Assembly (NCBI GenBank): GCA_030612725.1
Contig: JAUWNJ010000004.1
Span: forward strand, 62,001 to 126,000
From: Planctomycetales bacterium
GTDB taxonomy: Bacteria > Planctomycetota > Phycisphaerae > SM23-33
Length of the DNA: 64,000 bases
Reading direction: 5' to 3'
Part shown: positions 1 through 8,233 of the stretch, one piece after another
How the letters are laid out: each line of letters begins with the position of its first letter
Numbering within the stretch: position 1 is the stretch's first letter
Made by a program: the position numbers and the translations under genes
Notes under the pieces: generated by a model
Seen by the model: the letters and a program-made list of their open reading frames with translations, nothing else
What the model was told of the DNA's origin: nothing
Database searches by the model: none

Positions 1-942
1 GCACTGGCCGAGCGGTCCAACACAGCCGAACTGAACGCCGATATTATCCAGACCTGGCAAAAACACGCCGCCGGCAGGCGCACTGTCGCATTCGCTGTCG
101 ATATTGCCCATTCGCGCGCAATTACTGAAGCGTTCTGCGAGGTGGGCGTCGCTGCAGAGCATCTGGATGGTAACACCTCACGGACTGAACGTGGGGAGAT
201 TCTACACCGCCTGAGAACCGGCCAAACGCAGGTTGTCTCCAACTGCATGGTGCTGACTGAGGGCTGGGATTTACCGGCGCTGGAATGCGCTATCATCGCC
301 CGCCCGACGGCCAGTCTGAACCTGCACCTTCAGATGATCGGGCGGGTAATGCGGGCCTGCGACGGTAAGGATGGCGCGATTGTCCTGGACCACGCTGGTA
401 ACCACCACGTCCACGGTCTGGTGACCCACCGACTGAACTACACGCTGAGCGATGAGAAGGTCGGTTTTTCAGAACCGCTTGGTCTTCGAAGGTGCGGCAA
501 CTGCGGTCTGTTGTTTGAGACCTCCGAGCCGTGCTGCCCGGAGTGCGGATGGGTTCCGGTTTCGACCGATTCTGGTCAACGCCGCCAATCTGCCGTTCAC
601 GGGCAAGGCGAACTGACCGAATTTGACGATACGTCCTTCGAGTACCGCCGGGAGGTCTGGATTCAGATTGAGGCCCAGCGGATGGTTAGCGGATACAAAC
701 CCGGCTGGAGTTACTACCGCTTCGAGGACCGTTTCGGCGTCAATCCCGTCGTCGTGGATGGCGAGTTGGTCAATCCATCCCACGCCACACTCGAACAGAA
801 GCGAGGTTACTTTACCCAACTGGCATCCGTCGCCGCAGCGAAGGGATACAAATTCGGCTGGGCATCTTATCGCTTCAAAGACGTCTTTGGGCACTGGCCT
901 CGCGGCTTCGTCGAGGAGGTACGGCGGGAGGTGGGCGCATGA
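1..942 (+). CDS. Superfamily II DNA helicase, C-terminal part (5' end outside window)
   Basis: The frame is open from the first base, so the gene starts before the window. The visible 313 residues hold the second RecA-like domain: TEGWDLPALE is motif V and QMIGRVMRA is motif VI. A four-cysteine zinc ribbon (CGNC...CPEC) follows, then two copies of a short aromatic repeat around GYKPGWSYYRF and GYKFGWASYRF. Phage helicases of this kind unwind DNA for replication or recombination beside primase genes, which fits the neighbours. The Walker A domain is not in the window, so ATPase competence cannot be judged. The stop overlaps the next ATG. Confidence 0.85.
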   Translation, partial: ALAERSNTAELNADIIQTWQKHAAGRRTVAFAVDIAHSRAITEAFCEVGVAAEHLDGNTSRTERGEILHRLRTGQTQVVSNCMVLTEGWDLPALECAIIARPTASLNLHLQMIGRVMRACDGKDGAIVLDHAGNHHVHGLVTHRLNYTLSDEKVGFSEPLGLRRCGNCGLLFETSEPCCPECGWVPVSTDSGQRRQSAVHGQGELTEFDDTSFEYRREVWIQIEAQRMVSGYKPGWSYYRFEDRFGVNPVVVDGELVNPSHATLEQKRGYFTQLASVAAAKGYKFGWASYRFKDVFGHWPRGFVEEVRREVGA

Positions 943-1103
943 GGACCTGCCAGGCCTGTAATCGTGAATTCGTCAGGAAAAGGCACGACCCGATGGCCTG
1001 CCCCTACTGCGGATACAACAACGCACCAAGCGGGATGCCAAGATCGGCGGCGTCGCTGCGACGCATAAAGGCCGAACGACAAGAAGCGGAAAGGGACAGA
1101 TAA
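939..1103 (+). CDS. Small zinc-ribbon protein, 54 aa
   Basis: An ATG overlaps the helicase stop as ATGA. The product has two CxxC pairs (CQAC near residue 4, CPYC near residue 21), the spacing of a compact zinc ribbon, and then a basic tail rich in Arg and Ala. It probably binds nucleic acid or docks onto a replication protein. No family assigned. It is in the same tight operon as the helicase and nuclease genes. Confidence 0.6.
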   Translation: MRTCQACNREFVRKRHDPMACPYCGYNNAPSGMPRSAASLRRIKAERQEAERDR

Positions 1104-1110
1104 GCAGAGC

Positions 1111-1422
1111 GTGAGCGAAAAGCAGACACAGAATGAAATCCTCCGAATGTTCGGAACCACGCCCCGGTTGCGGCTCTGGAGGGCAAACGTCGGCGCAGTC
1201 CGCATCGGCAATCGTGTCGTCCGGTTCGGTATTCCCGGCCAAGCCGACTTGACGGGCATCCTGCCCAACGGGAAGCGTTTGGAGATTGAGGTCAAGTCGC
1301 CGACCGGGCGCCAGACACCGTCGCAGCGGGCCTTTGAGGCGATGATTGAGAAGTTTAACGGCGTGTACGTACTCGCGCGGAGCACCGACGACGTGCGGCG
1401 CGCCTTGGAGAAATACCTGTGA
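1111..1422 (+). CDS. VRR-NUC type nuclease
   Basis: 103 residues from a GTG start. The core GIPGQADLTGILPNGKRLEI followed by EVKS matches the VRR-NUC branch of the PD-(D/E)XK nucleases: the Asp of ADLTG and the E-V-K triad bind metal. Stand-alone VRR-NUC proteins are common in phage replication modules next to helicases and primases and probably process branched DNA. The Gln and Arg after the catalytic Lys (RQTPSQRAF) are also typical. The next gene starts in the GTGA overlap at its stop. Confidence 0.8.
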   Translation: MSEKQTQNEILRMFGTTPRLRLWRANVGAVRIGNRVVRFGIPGQADLTGILPNGKRLEIEVKSPTGRQTPSQRAFEAMIEKFNGVYVLARSTDDVRRALEKYL

Positions 1423-1628
1423 CGGTTACGGAAGACCAGTTTACAGAGATCGAAAGCAAGTTCCGGGTCTGGTCGTTTGGAATTTACTACCACCGATCCT
1501 TCGCAAGCGAGCCGGACCTGACGTTGCGGTTCGCCAAGGCGCTGCTGGCATCGTTACGGCCCATAAGGGATCGAAAACCTCTTATCGAATGGCATCGCCA
1601 GCGATGCCGGAGGCGAGTAAAGAAATGA
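1419..1628 (+). CDS. Hypothetical phage protein, 69 aa
   Basis: Starts at a GTG overlapping the nuclease stop and ends in an ATGA overlap with the primase gene, so it is translationally coupled on both sides and probably real. The protein is basic at the C-terminus (WHRQRCRRRVKK) and has no recognisable domain. Confidence 0.5.
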   Translation: MTVTEDQFTEIESKFRVWSFGIYYHRSFASEPDLTLRFAKALLASLRPIRDRKPLIEWHRQRCRRRVKK

Positions 1629-3982
1629 TTTCGGACAAAACAATACCATCGGAACTGCGCGGCTACGTGGAATATGGACACGGACTTGGCTGGTCGTTCA
1701 CACCTCTGAACGGCAAACGCCCGGTACTGACCGCTTGGCAGAAGCGCCCACGCGAAACGCTCGAAGAAGCGCTCGCCTGGGCGACAAAGGGTAACGTTGG
1801 CCTTCGGACCGGCCGGGCGAGCGGGATTGTCGTTATCGACGTGGACGAAGGAGGCGATATCTCCGGGTTGGGCCTGCATCCCACCGCAACAGTGAACACC
1901 GGCGGAAACGGGATTCATCTCTACTACCGATGCGATCAGCCACTAGGCAACTCCTCCGGCAGGCTCGGTCCACACATCGACGTGCGTGGCGATGGCGGTC
2001 AGGTCGTCTTCCCCGGTTCTGTCCATCCCGATACCGGCGCTCTGTACACCTGGGCCGATGGCTTGGAACCGTGGAACGTTGAAATTACCGAGCTTCCCGG
2101 ACACATTATCGACCGCCTCAATGCCGCCCCGTCAACGCCAGGTGCCGCGAGGTTGGCACCTGTGGCGCGATCTTCCACCAAGGCGCCTCGTTCCTCCAGC
2201 AAGGCCGAACGCTACGCACAGACGGCGATGAAACTGGAACTGAACGCCGTCTGCTCAGCCGGCAACGGCACGCGGAACCAGACGCTTAACAAGGCGTCGT
2301 TCTCACTCGGCAGGCTTATCGGCGGCGGATATCTGGACCGGACCGAGGTCAAGACGGCCCTCCGCAGTGCAGCCGAGTCGGTGGGTCTGGAACCGGGCGA
2401 GATTGACGCGACCATTCACAGCGGCATCGACGCGGGCGTTCGCCAACCTCGTCAGATTGAACTGAAACCTTCACCGGCGGCGGCCGGCGCGGGCGCATGT
2501 GACGAATACATCCTGACACCGGGTGCCCACAAAGACGACCAGGACGCTCATATCGAACAGTCAAGTGCCACGTTTGCCGACGAGGTTCTATCCCGCCTGC
2601 CGGATGATGCGGTCTATCGGCGCGACTTCATCCCCGGTGAAATCCTCGGTTCGCCCGGCAAACGCAAGTGGGTCGAGTTCTCGGCCGACCGGATGCGAAT
2701 CGCAGTCGATACGCACGTCAGGCTCAGCAAGTGGGTCACCAGCCGTAAAAGCAAGGAGCAGGTATTGCTCTACCAGGCGTGCAACAAAGACGCCGCCGGC
2801 CTTGTCGTCGCCCGCGCCCAAAGCGCCCCCGACATCCGTGAACTGACACTCATTGTTCCGTACCCGGTCTATGGCCCCAACTTCGTTCGTGTCCTGCCCG
2901 GTTGGCACGACGGTCTGTATTACGACGAACCGGCCGACCTTCGCGGCCTCGAACCGGAGACTGACTGCGAGGTCATATACAACGTCCTGCACGATTTGGT
3001 GGTGGACTTTCCGTTCAAGACCGAGGCCGACCGACAGAACTTCTTCGGTCTGATGCTTACGCCTATCGTTGCCTCGGCACTGGACGGCCACCGTCCGATG
3101 CACCTGGTCAACTCACCTCTGGAACGGACCGGTAAAAGCAAACTGGTCAACGAGGTTTTCGGCGGCGTCATTGTCGGCCGGGCCGAAGTCGCCTCGATGC
3201 AGATAACCGAGCGGGAAGAAGAACGCGAAAAACGCATCATCGCCATGCTGCTTCAAGGCGAGACGCTCATGCATCTGGACAACCTCCCGCCGTTTATCGA
3301 CTCACAGTCGTTGTCGAGCCTGCTGACCTCGCACGTCGTCGGCGGACGTATCCTGGGCTTTTCTCGCACAGTCAAGCTGCCGAATAACCTGACCATCGTC
3401 GGCACCGGCAACAACATTCAGGGAAGCGGCGAGGTCTCCAAGCGGATTGTCCCCATTATGCTCGAGCCGACCTCAGCTGAACCGGAGCGGCGGACCGACT
3501 TCCAGCATCCCGACCTTCGTGCCTACGTGCGGGAGCACCGACGCACCGTCCTGGAATGTCTGCTGGGGCTTATCGAGAACTGGCTGGCGGCGGGCAGGCC
3601 TCGCTGTGCCAACCGGCTGGGCGGGTTCGAGAGCTGGTCGGAGACTATCGGTGGCATCCTTCAGGTTAACGCCCTTCGGAAATGGCGTACCAACGAGGCC
3701 GAATGGCGAAGACAGGCCGACCCGAGAGGACAGGAAATGGAGACCTTCGTCGAGCTCTGGCATGAAGCGCACGGCCACGCCGAGATTGCTGCAACCGACC
3801 TGATGAGTGTGGCCGAAGAGAACAACCTGTTCGCCTTTGTCTTTTCGAAGAGGTCCCCGCAGGCCCGCGGTGCGATGTTCGGCAAGATGCTTCGCCGCCA
3901 CGTGGATGCGCCCATCGGCCAGTGGTTCATCCGGCAACGCAAGTCGAGACATGCCCTCTATCGACTGGAGGCGATCTCATGA
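1625..3982 (+). CDS. Bifunctional primase-polymerase / helicase
   Basis: 785 residues. The ATG at 1625 is preferred because it overlaps the previous stop; the frame is open further upstream but there runs through two other genes. The N-terminal 230 residues are a prim-pol domain (PF09250 type): GWSFTPLNGKRP near the start, catalytic VIDVDEGGD, and a later HIDVRGDGGQVVFPGS block. Around residue 500 is a P-loop-like RTGKSKL, then a Walker B-like LMHLDN and a sensor-like GTGNN, so the C-terminal half is probably a helicase/ATPase. Such fusions prime and unwind DNA at phage and plasmid origins, and origin-like repeats lie directly downstream. Confidence 0.85.
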   Translation: MISDKTIPSELRGYVEYGHGLGWSFTPLNGKRPVLTAWQKRPRETLEEALAWATKGNVGLRTGRASGIVVIDVDEGGDISGLGLHPTATVNTGGNGIHLYYRCDQPLGNSSGRLGPHIDVRGDGGQVVFPGSVHPDTGALYTWADGLEPWNVEITELPGHIIDRLNAAPSTPGAARLAPVARSSTKAPRSSSKAERYAQTAMKLELNAVCSAGNGTRNQTLNKASFSLGRLIGGGYLDRTEVKTALRSAAESVGLEPGEIDATIHSGIDAGVRQPRQIELKPSPAAAGAGACDEYILTPGAHKDDQDAHIEQSSATFADEVLSRLPDDAVYRRDFIPGEILGSPGKRKWVEFSADRMRIAVDTHVRLSKWVTSRKSKEQVLLYQACNKDAAGLVVARAQSAPDIRELTLIVPYPVYGPNFVRVLPGWHDGLYYDEPADLRGLEPETDCEVIYNVLHDLVVDFPFKTEADRQNFFGLMLTPIVASALDGHRPMHLVNSPLERTGKSKLVNEVFGGVIVGRAEVASMQITEREEEREKRIIAMLLQGETLMHLDNLPPFIDSQSLSSLLTSHVVGGRILGFSRTVKLPNNLTIVGTGNNIQGSGEVSKRIVPIMLEPTSAEPERRTDFQHPDLRAYVREHRRTVLECLLGLIENWLAAGRPRCANRLGGFESWSETIGGILQVNALRKWRTNEAEWRRQADPRGQEMETFVELWHEAHGHAEIAATDLMSVAEENNLFAFVFSKRSPQARGAMFGKMLRRHVDAPIGQWFIRQRKSRHALYRLEAIS

Positions 3983-4524
3983 GTCTGGATCGGGTTTGCC
4001 AACTTCTGAAGAGCCATGCCGAGGTCGCCCAGGTTGCCGAGGTTTTGGGTGGTCGGGCTATGTCCGTGTGTCATGCGGGGGTGCATAGGTTGCCGAGGTC
4101 ATGCCGAGGTTTTTCCAAAACCTATACACCTGTAACTATGCCAAACAAAAGGCTTTGCGAAGAACGTGCCGAGGTTGCCGAGGTTTTTCTAAGTCTTAAC
4201 GCGTGCGCAGGCGCGCGCACACGCGCCCGGGGCGCACAGTCGGGTAATAAACCTATGCAACCTATGCAACCTATGCACGTACCACCGCCCGGTTCAGTCA
4301 CGATACTCAAGCACTGCCGGTGCATCGATTGTCGAAACTTCCACCGCATGGCTGGCGAGTACTACTGCACCGAGTACGTCGGCGGCACGAAGGTACGGTG
4401 GATTGACGGGCACCGACAGTGCGACCCGCCACCCGACGCGTGGCACTACTGCGCTTTCTATCACGGGCCTCAGGTCAGCAAGGACATATGGATTTGGAAA
4501 TACCAGAAAGGAGAAGCGTCATGA
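3979..4524 (+). CDS. Hypothetical protein with Cys/His-rich C-terminus, overlapping origin-like repeats
   Basis: 181 residues from an ATG in the ATGA overlap with the primase gene. The N-terminal half is low-complexity (AEVAQVAEV, PMQPMQPMH) because the DNA below it is made of short repeats. The C-terminal 80 residues look like a real domain, with CRCIDC, YYC, QC and HYC arranged as a possible metal-binding fold. The frame is coupled at both ends, so translation is likely, but the repeats may be kept for a DNA-level role. Confidence 0.5.
   Translation: MSLDRVCQLLKSHAEVAQVAEVLGGRAMSVCHAGVHRLPRSCRGFSKTYTPVTMPNKRLCEERAEVAEVFLSLNACAGARTRARGAQSGNKPMQPMQPMHVPPPGSVTILKHCRCIDCRNFHRMAGEYYCTEYVGGTKVRWIDGHRQCDPPPDAWHYCAFYHGPQVSKDIWIWKYQKGEAS
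4017..4184 (+). repeat. Six copies of TGCCGAGGT in three pairs
   Basis: The 9-mer TGCCGAGGT occurs at 4017, 4035, 4091, 4102, 4167 and 4176. Start-to-start distances within pairs are 18, 11 and 9 bases. All copies are in the same orientation. The cluster directly follows the primase-helicase gene, where phage and plasmid origins often carry iterons, so an initiator-binding role is possible. Confidence 0.7.
4081..4278. repeat. 13-bp inverted repeat with a triple 9-bp tandem repeat
   Basis: GTGCATAGGTTGC at 4081-4093 is the exact reverse complement of GCAACCTATGCAC at 4266-4278. The right arm is the end of three tandem copies of AACCTATGC (from about 4250). The inverted pair encloses four of the six TGCCGAGGT repeats. 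The arrangement resembles a replication origin. Confidence 0.65.
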
Positions 4525-4712
4525 GATTTGAAATCTATCAAGGCAAAGACAGTCAGTGGTACTGGCGCCTAATTGCGGGCAACAACCGCATCATCGCCGT
4601 CGGCGGTGAAGGGTACGTCAGCAAACATAACGCCAGGCGAGCGGTATCGACCGTTATCCGCGATGTACGCCGCAACGACGCGGAAGGAACGCTACGGGTT
4701 GCAACGGGGTGA
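4521..4712 (+). CDS. DUF1508 (YegP-like) small protein
   Basis: 63 residues, starting in the ATGA overlap with the previous stop. MRFEIYQGKDSQWYWRLIAG matches the DUF1508/YegP fold, a small beta-rich domain usually found in one or two copies; here there is one. Function in phages is unknown. About 100 bases without a gene follow before the methyltransferase. Confidence 0.7.
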   Translation: MRFEIYQGKDSQWYWRLIAGNNRIIAVGGEGYVSKHNARRAVSTVIRDVRRNDAEGTLRVATG

Positions 4713-4819
4713 AATGGTTCCTTCCCGGCAGAGGACGCAGGTGACATCGGCGGGAACAGTCGGGCGGTTTGTTTTTGTTGGTTGCCGATGAAAAAACGAT
4801 TTTCGAGGAGACACACGAC

Positions 4820-6154
4820 ATGGAAGTTAAACTGGTAAACATCAATGAAATCACACCTTACGAGAACAATCCCCGCATCAATGACTCGGCTGTAGATGCG
4901 GTTGCGGCGTCACTGAAGGAGTTCGGCTTCCGCCAGCCGATTGTGGTGGACGAGAACGGTGTGATCATCGTCGGCCACACCCGGTTGAAGGCCGCGCAGA
5001 AACTTGGCCTGGAGAAGGTGCCGGTCCACGTGGCCAAGGACCTCACCGAGGCCCAAATTAAGGCTTACCGCCTGGCCGACAACCAGACGGCCAGTATCGC
5101 CGACTGGAATTACGAACTTCTGCCCATCGAATTGGGCGATCTGAAGGAGATAAACTTCGACCTGAACCTTCTCGGTTTCGACCAGGACGAACTGTCGCAG
5201 TTGCTCGATCCCGGTGCCCAGGACGGCCTGACCGACCCGGACGAGGTACCCGCGCCGCCGGATGAGGCCATCACCCAGCCGGGCGATTTGTGGATATTGG
5301 GCGAGCATCGACTTCTCTGTGGCGACAGCAGCAAGTCCGAGGACGTCGACCGTCTCTTGGACGGCGCGAAGATTCATCTGGTCAACACCGACCCACCATA
5401 CAACGTGGGCGTTGCCTCCCGGAGCAACAACGCCATCGCCGCCTCCGGCGACAGGCCCATCGGCCAGCAGGGCATGGACATTGCCATCCGAACCGGGAAG
5501 CACAAGACGGACAAGAAGCTTCGGGCCAAGGACCGGTCGCTGGTCAATGATTTTATTTCCGACGAAGAGTTCGCCAGGCTGCTGCGGCTGTGGTTCGGCA
5601 ACATCACGCGGGTGCTGGAACCCGGGCGCGGCTTCTACATCTGGGGCGGGTATAGCAACATTTGGAACTATCCCAACGCGCTGAAGGAAAGCGAACTGTA
5701 CTTCTCGCAGATGATTATATGGGTCAAGGAGCACCCAGTCCTCACCCGCAAGGACTTCATGGGCAACCACGAGTGGTGTTTCTATGGCTGGAAGGAAGGG
5801 GCGGCGCACAAGTTCTACGGCCCGGCCAACATCACAGACGTCTGGTCGGTCAAGAAGGTCAACCCACAGTCGATGATCCATTTGACGGAGAAACCGGTCG
5901 AGCTGGCTGTCCGCGCTATCCAGTATTCGTCGCTGACCGGCGAGAACATCCTGGATCTGTTCGGCGGCTCGGGCAGCACGCTGATTGCGTGCGAGCAGAC
6001 GGGGCGGAAAGCATTCCTCATGGAGATCGACCCGCTGTATTGCGACGTGATTGTTCAAAGGTACGAGCAGTTCACGGGCAAGAAAGCCGAGAGGGTCACG
6101 GCCAAGAGCACCCCGGTCCCAACCGGAACCGGGGTGAAGGGGGAAATGAGTTGA
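4820..6154 (+). CDS. ParB-domain DNA methyltransferase
   Basis: 444 residues. The ATG at 4820 follows a GAGGAG ribosome site. Residues 1-90 are a ParB/Srx-like domain (ITPYENNPRIND, GHTRLKAAQKLG). The remainder is an amino-methyltransferase: catalytic motif IV is DPPYNVG (near residue 193) and the AdoMet motif is LDLFGGSGSTL (near residue 380), the order of the beta class. It should methylate adenine N6 or cytosine N4. ParB-methylase fusions are common in phages and modify phage or host DNA. No partner endonuclease is adjacent. Confidence 0.9.
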   Translation: MEVKLVNINEITPYENNPRINDSAVDAVAASLKEFGFRQPIVVDENGVIIVGHTRLKAAQKLGLEKVPVHVAKDLTEAQIKAYRLADNQTASIADWNYELLPIELGDLKEINFDLNLLGFDQDELSQLLDPGAQDGLTDPDEVPAPPDEAITQPGDLWILGEHRLLCGDSSKSEDVDRLLDGAKIHLVNTDPPYNVGVASRSNNAIAASGDRPIGQQGMDIAIRTGKHKTDKKLRAKDRSLVNDFISDEEFARLLRLWFGNITRVLEPGRGFYIWGGYSNIWNYPNALKESELYFSQMIIWVKEHPVLTRKDFMGNHEWCFYGWKEGAAHKFYGPANITDVWSVKKVNPQSMIHLTEKPVELAVRAIQYSSLTGENILDLFGGSGSTLIACEQTGRKAFLMEIDPLYCDVIVQRYEQFTGKKAERVTAKSTPVPTGTGVKGEMS

Positions 6155-6162
6155 TGGTGTCG

Positions 6163-6378
6163 CTATTGCTTATCTTCATTGTCGGCGTCGGGGACGAACA
6201 CCGCTGTCTCCCATGCGTCGAGGTAGTCCTCCAGTGCCCAGCGGACGATCTGGCTCGGTGTGATTCGCCGTTTCCGGTCAATGGTTTCCTTCGCGGACTG
6301 CCGGATCAGTCGGGCGTTCAGCGCCGGAGGCACCATAGCGGCGATGCGAACGCTTTTTTCGTCGCTCAGTCGCTTCAT
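6163..6378 (-). CDS. Probable ribbon-helix-helix regulator, 71 aa
   Basis: Basic 71-residue protein. The region VRIAAMVPPALNARLIRQSA followed by ITPSQIVRWALEDYL looks like a strand-helix-helix DNA-binding unit of the RHH type. A GGAAAGGGG ribosome site precedes the ATG. It is the last gene of a five-gene minus-strand group that converges on the methyltransferase and may hold lysogeny control. Target unknown. Confidence 0.6.
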   Translation of the reverse strand: MKRLSDEKSVRIAAMVPPALNARLIRQSAKETIDRKRRITPSQIVRWALEDYLDAWETAVFVPDADNEDKQ

Positions 6379-6381
6379 GGT

Positions 6382-6930
6382 TTATTTCCCCTTTCCGGTT
6401 GCCAGCGTGAACTTGCCGCGTTCGGTCTTGCGGAACCGGCTGGCGTCGCCCTTAGCGGCGATCTCGCGGATGATAGCGGCGTAGATGGTGGCCGTCGGCG
6501 TCTTGCCGTTGGTCTTCCAGTAGCCTTTGGCCAGCGCCCGCTCGACGATTTCCTTGCAGCCAAGCGGCCCGTCCGCTTCGGCCAGGACCTTTGCGGCTGC
6601 ATCCAGACCGCTGGGACGTTTGACCCCGTCGCCGCCACGTTTAGCCGTGTCGCGTTTGGCGGCCTTGGTCGCATCCTTGCTCGGCTTGGCGGGCTTCTTC
6701 ACCGGTGTCGCAACCTTGCCGGTCGGTGTGGTCGATTTTGGCATCCCCGGCCACCTCGCAGCCAGGCCCCGCAATCGTTGGGCGGATTTGATGAAGATGC
6801 GTTTCTTCGTGACCATATTGGTCGCTTCCCACCCGCCATGTGGGTTCACTGCGTCGATTCGGACCGGCACCATCTTGCCGGTTACCTTCGCGCTGTACAC
6901 CTTGCCGACTTTCACTTCGTTCTTCTTCAT
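6382..6930 (-). CDS. HARE-HTH winged-helix protein
   Basis: 182 residues with a GAGGAG ribosome site. An N-terminal beta-rich part (VGKVYSAKVTGKMVPVRIDA) is joined by a Lys/Ala/Pro linker to a C-terminal domain, LDAAAKVLAEADGPLGCKEI through RKTERGKFTL, that matches HARE-HTH (HB1/ASXL type winged helix). That domain occurs with restriction enzymes, RNA polymerase delta and chromatin proteins and is thought to sense or bind modified DNA. A DNA methyltransferase sits opposite, which would fit that idea. Function is inferred. Confidence 0.75.
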   Translation of the reverse strand: MKKNEVKVGKVYSAKVTGKMVPVRIDAVNPHGGWEATNMVTKKRIFIKSAQRLRGLAARWPGMPKSTTPTGKVATPVKKPAKPSKDATKAAKRDTAKRGGDGVKRPSGLDAAAKVLAEADGPLGCKEIVERALAKGYWKTNGKTPTATIYAAIIREIAAKGDASRFRKTERGKFTLATGKGK

Positions 6931-6969
6931 GACTTACTCCTCGTAATTAGGCCCCATTGGGGCGGTTCA

Positions 6970-7248
6970 CTAAAGTCCGACTTCGTCACAAAGTCGGTTC
7001 ATCGCGGCGTCGCCGCCGACCATTTTGATAAGTTGCTCGACGAACCATTCCATCTGACGGTTCACCTCGTCGTTCTTCGTCGTGGCCGCATCAAGGAACG
7101 CGGCAATAGCGGCCACCGCTTCCGGGCTGAGGTTGTCCTTCATAGCGTCCATCAAGGCGTCTTCGGCCTCAGTGTTCGGCGGTACGGTCACGCGGACCTT
7201 CCGTCCTTTGTGCTCCGCCTCGTAGGTTTTGGCTTTTTGTTTCGTCAT
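6970..7248 (-). CDS. Hypothetical phage protein, 92 aa
   Basis: The ATG at 7248 is chosen because AAAGGA lies the right distance before it; an in-frame ATG six codons upstream lacks this. N-terminal strand KGRKVRVTVPPN, then mostly helical and acidic to the end. No family recognised. Part of the minus-strand small-gene group. Confidence 0.5.
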   Translation of the reverse strand: MTKQKAKTYEAEHKGRKVRVTVPPNTEAEDALMDAMKDNLSPEAVAAIAAFLDAATTKNDEVNRQMEWFVEQLIKMVGGDAAMNRLCDEVGL

Positions 7249-7332
7249 GGTTCGTTGTCCTTTCATTTTCCGGCCTGGCCTATCCAGGCCCGGGCGCTCC
7301 CGCCCCGTAAGGCGGTCGCGTTCGGGTCCGGT

Positions 7333-7617
7333 CTAGTCGGCGAGCATTTCAATGGCGTTCATGTATGTCCGGATGTCGGTCCAGGTGCCTTCGAATCCGT
7401 CCATCGCTTCCTGGAGGCATTTGGCCATCGACCACTGGTCGTCGCTGTCGTCGGCCTTAACCTCGTGTGCCCGGTTGCTGGCGGCGGCTCCGGCGGTGGT
7501 GATGATTACGACGGAGATGTAGTCGTCGCTAAGTTTGCGGCTGATGCGGGCGAAGGTCCGTGGCAGATGTTTTCCTTCTTCGATGGTTCCGGCAAGTTCA
7601 ATGTTTGTGATTCTCAT
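7333..7617 (-). CDS. Hypothetical phage protein, 94 aa
   Basis: An AAAGGAG ribosome site precedes the ATG. Alternating strand pattern at the N-terminus (MRITNIELAGTIE, YISVVIITTAG) and an acidic helical end. No family recognised. Clear ribosome sites on each member of this cluster argue that all five genes are real. Confidence 0.5.
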   Translation of the reverse strand: MRITNIELAGTIEEGKHLPRTFARISRKLSDDYISVVIITTAGAAASNRAHEVKADDSDDQWSMAKCLQEAMDGFEGTWTDIRTYMNAIEMLAD

Positions 7618-7632
7618 GGTCGTGCTCCTTTC

Positions 7633-7863
7633 CTAGTTGATTTCGTTCCAGTCGGCGTTCAGCGACAGGATGGTGCTCGGCGTGTATCCGCACCGGCGGG
7701 CTTCGGTGTTGATGGCCTTGCGGATTTTGCTGCCGGGCCGGTTGGTGTAGTAAATCTTCGCCAGCCGCTTCCAGCCGAGCCTTTCGATTCGGCGTCCGAG
7801 GCGGGTCTTGGCCATCAGCCATTCGTAGGATTCCGTCGTCGTTGTTTTCGTTTTTTTCTGCAT
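7633..7863 (-). CDS. Hypothetical phage protein, 76 aa
   Basis: The ATG at 7863 follows AAAGGA; an in-frame ATG at 7887 would overlap the ribosome site. The N-terminus is Lys/Thr-rich and the rest is basic and helical (LGRRIERLGWKRLAKIYYTN). It could bind DNA, but no motif is decisive. First gene of the minus-strand group, so it may be expressed most strongly. Confidence 0.5.
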   Translation of the reverse strand: MQKKTKTTTTESYEWLMAKTRLGRRIERLGWKRLAKIYYTNRPGSKIRKAINTEARRCGYTPSTILSLNADWNEIN

Positions 7864-7939
7864 CGTGTTTTCCTTTCTGTTTTCCATGTTGACGATCCGA
7901 TCAGGCCATGGAACTGCGAACCTGCCAAGTCAATTCCTG

Positions 7940-7971
7940 AAAAAACATGCAGTTTTTTACATGCGACATGT
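7940..7971. promoter_or_regulatory. Two adjacent palindromes in a divergent promoter region
   Basis: The gap 7864-7990 separates the minus-strand group from the plus-strand late genes. It holds AAAAAACATGCAGTTTTTT (7940-7958, 7-bp arms) and directly next to it ACATG-CGA-CATGT (7959-7971, 5-bp arms). Both contain ACATG, so they may be operators for a phage repressor. A hairpin in RNA is an alternative. Confidence 0.45.
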
Positions 7972-7990
7972 GTTTGCGGGGCAAAGACTT

Positions 7991-8233
7991 ATGACGACTG
8001 ACGAACATTCCGGTGAGATTTATGGCGACGTTTCCGCCGGCCCGGCGGGCCGAATCGACCCCCAGGCGATGACCTCCGAACAGGCCGCCAAAATCCTGTC
8101 CGCAGCCGGTGGACGGCAGGTTACGGCGGCGATGGTTCAGGCCGCGATTGACGCAGGCGCACCGGCGCTGGCCGACGGTCGCGTCAGCCTGATCGAACTG
8201 ATGGCGTGGATGGAGAGAGAACTAGCAACGTGA
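7991..8233 (+). CDS. Small protein upstream of terminase, possible small-subunit analogue
   Basis: 80 residues. Part of it (TSEQAAKILSAAGG, VTAAMVQAAIDAGAP) has the look of a helix-turn-helix. It ends in a GTGA overlap with the large terminase gene, the usual place of a terminase small subunit, but it is shorter than that family. Assignment is by position only. Confidence 0.45.
   Translation: MTTDEHSGEIYGDVSAGPAGRIDPQAMTSEQAAKILSAAGGRQVTAAMVQAAIDAGAPALADGRVSLIELMAWMERELAT

Noticed and set aside
5662-8001. 779-codon open frame on the plus strand
   Set aside because: It runs through the methyltransferase in another frame and opposite five small genes with good ribosome sites. No domain is recognisable.
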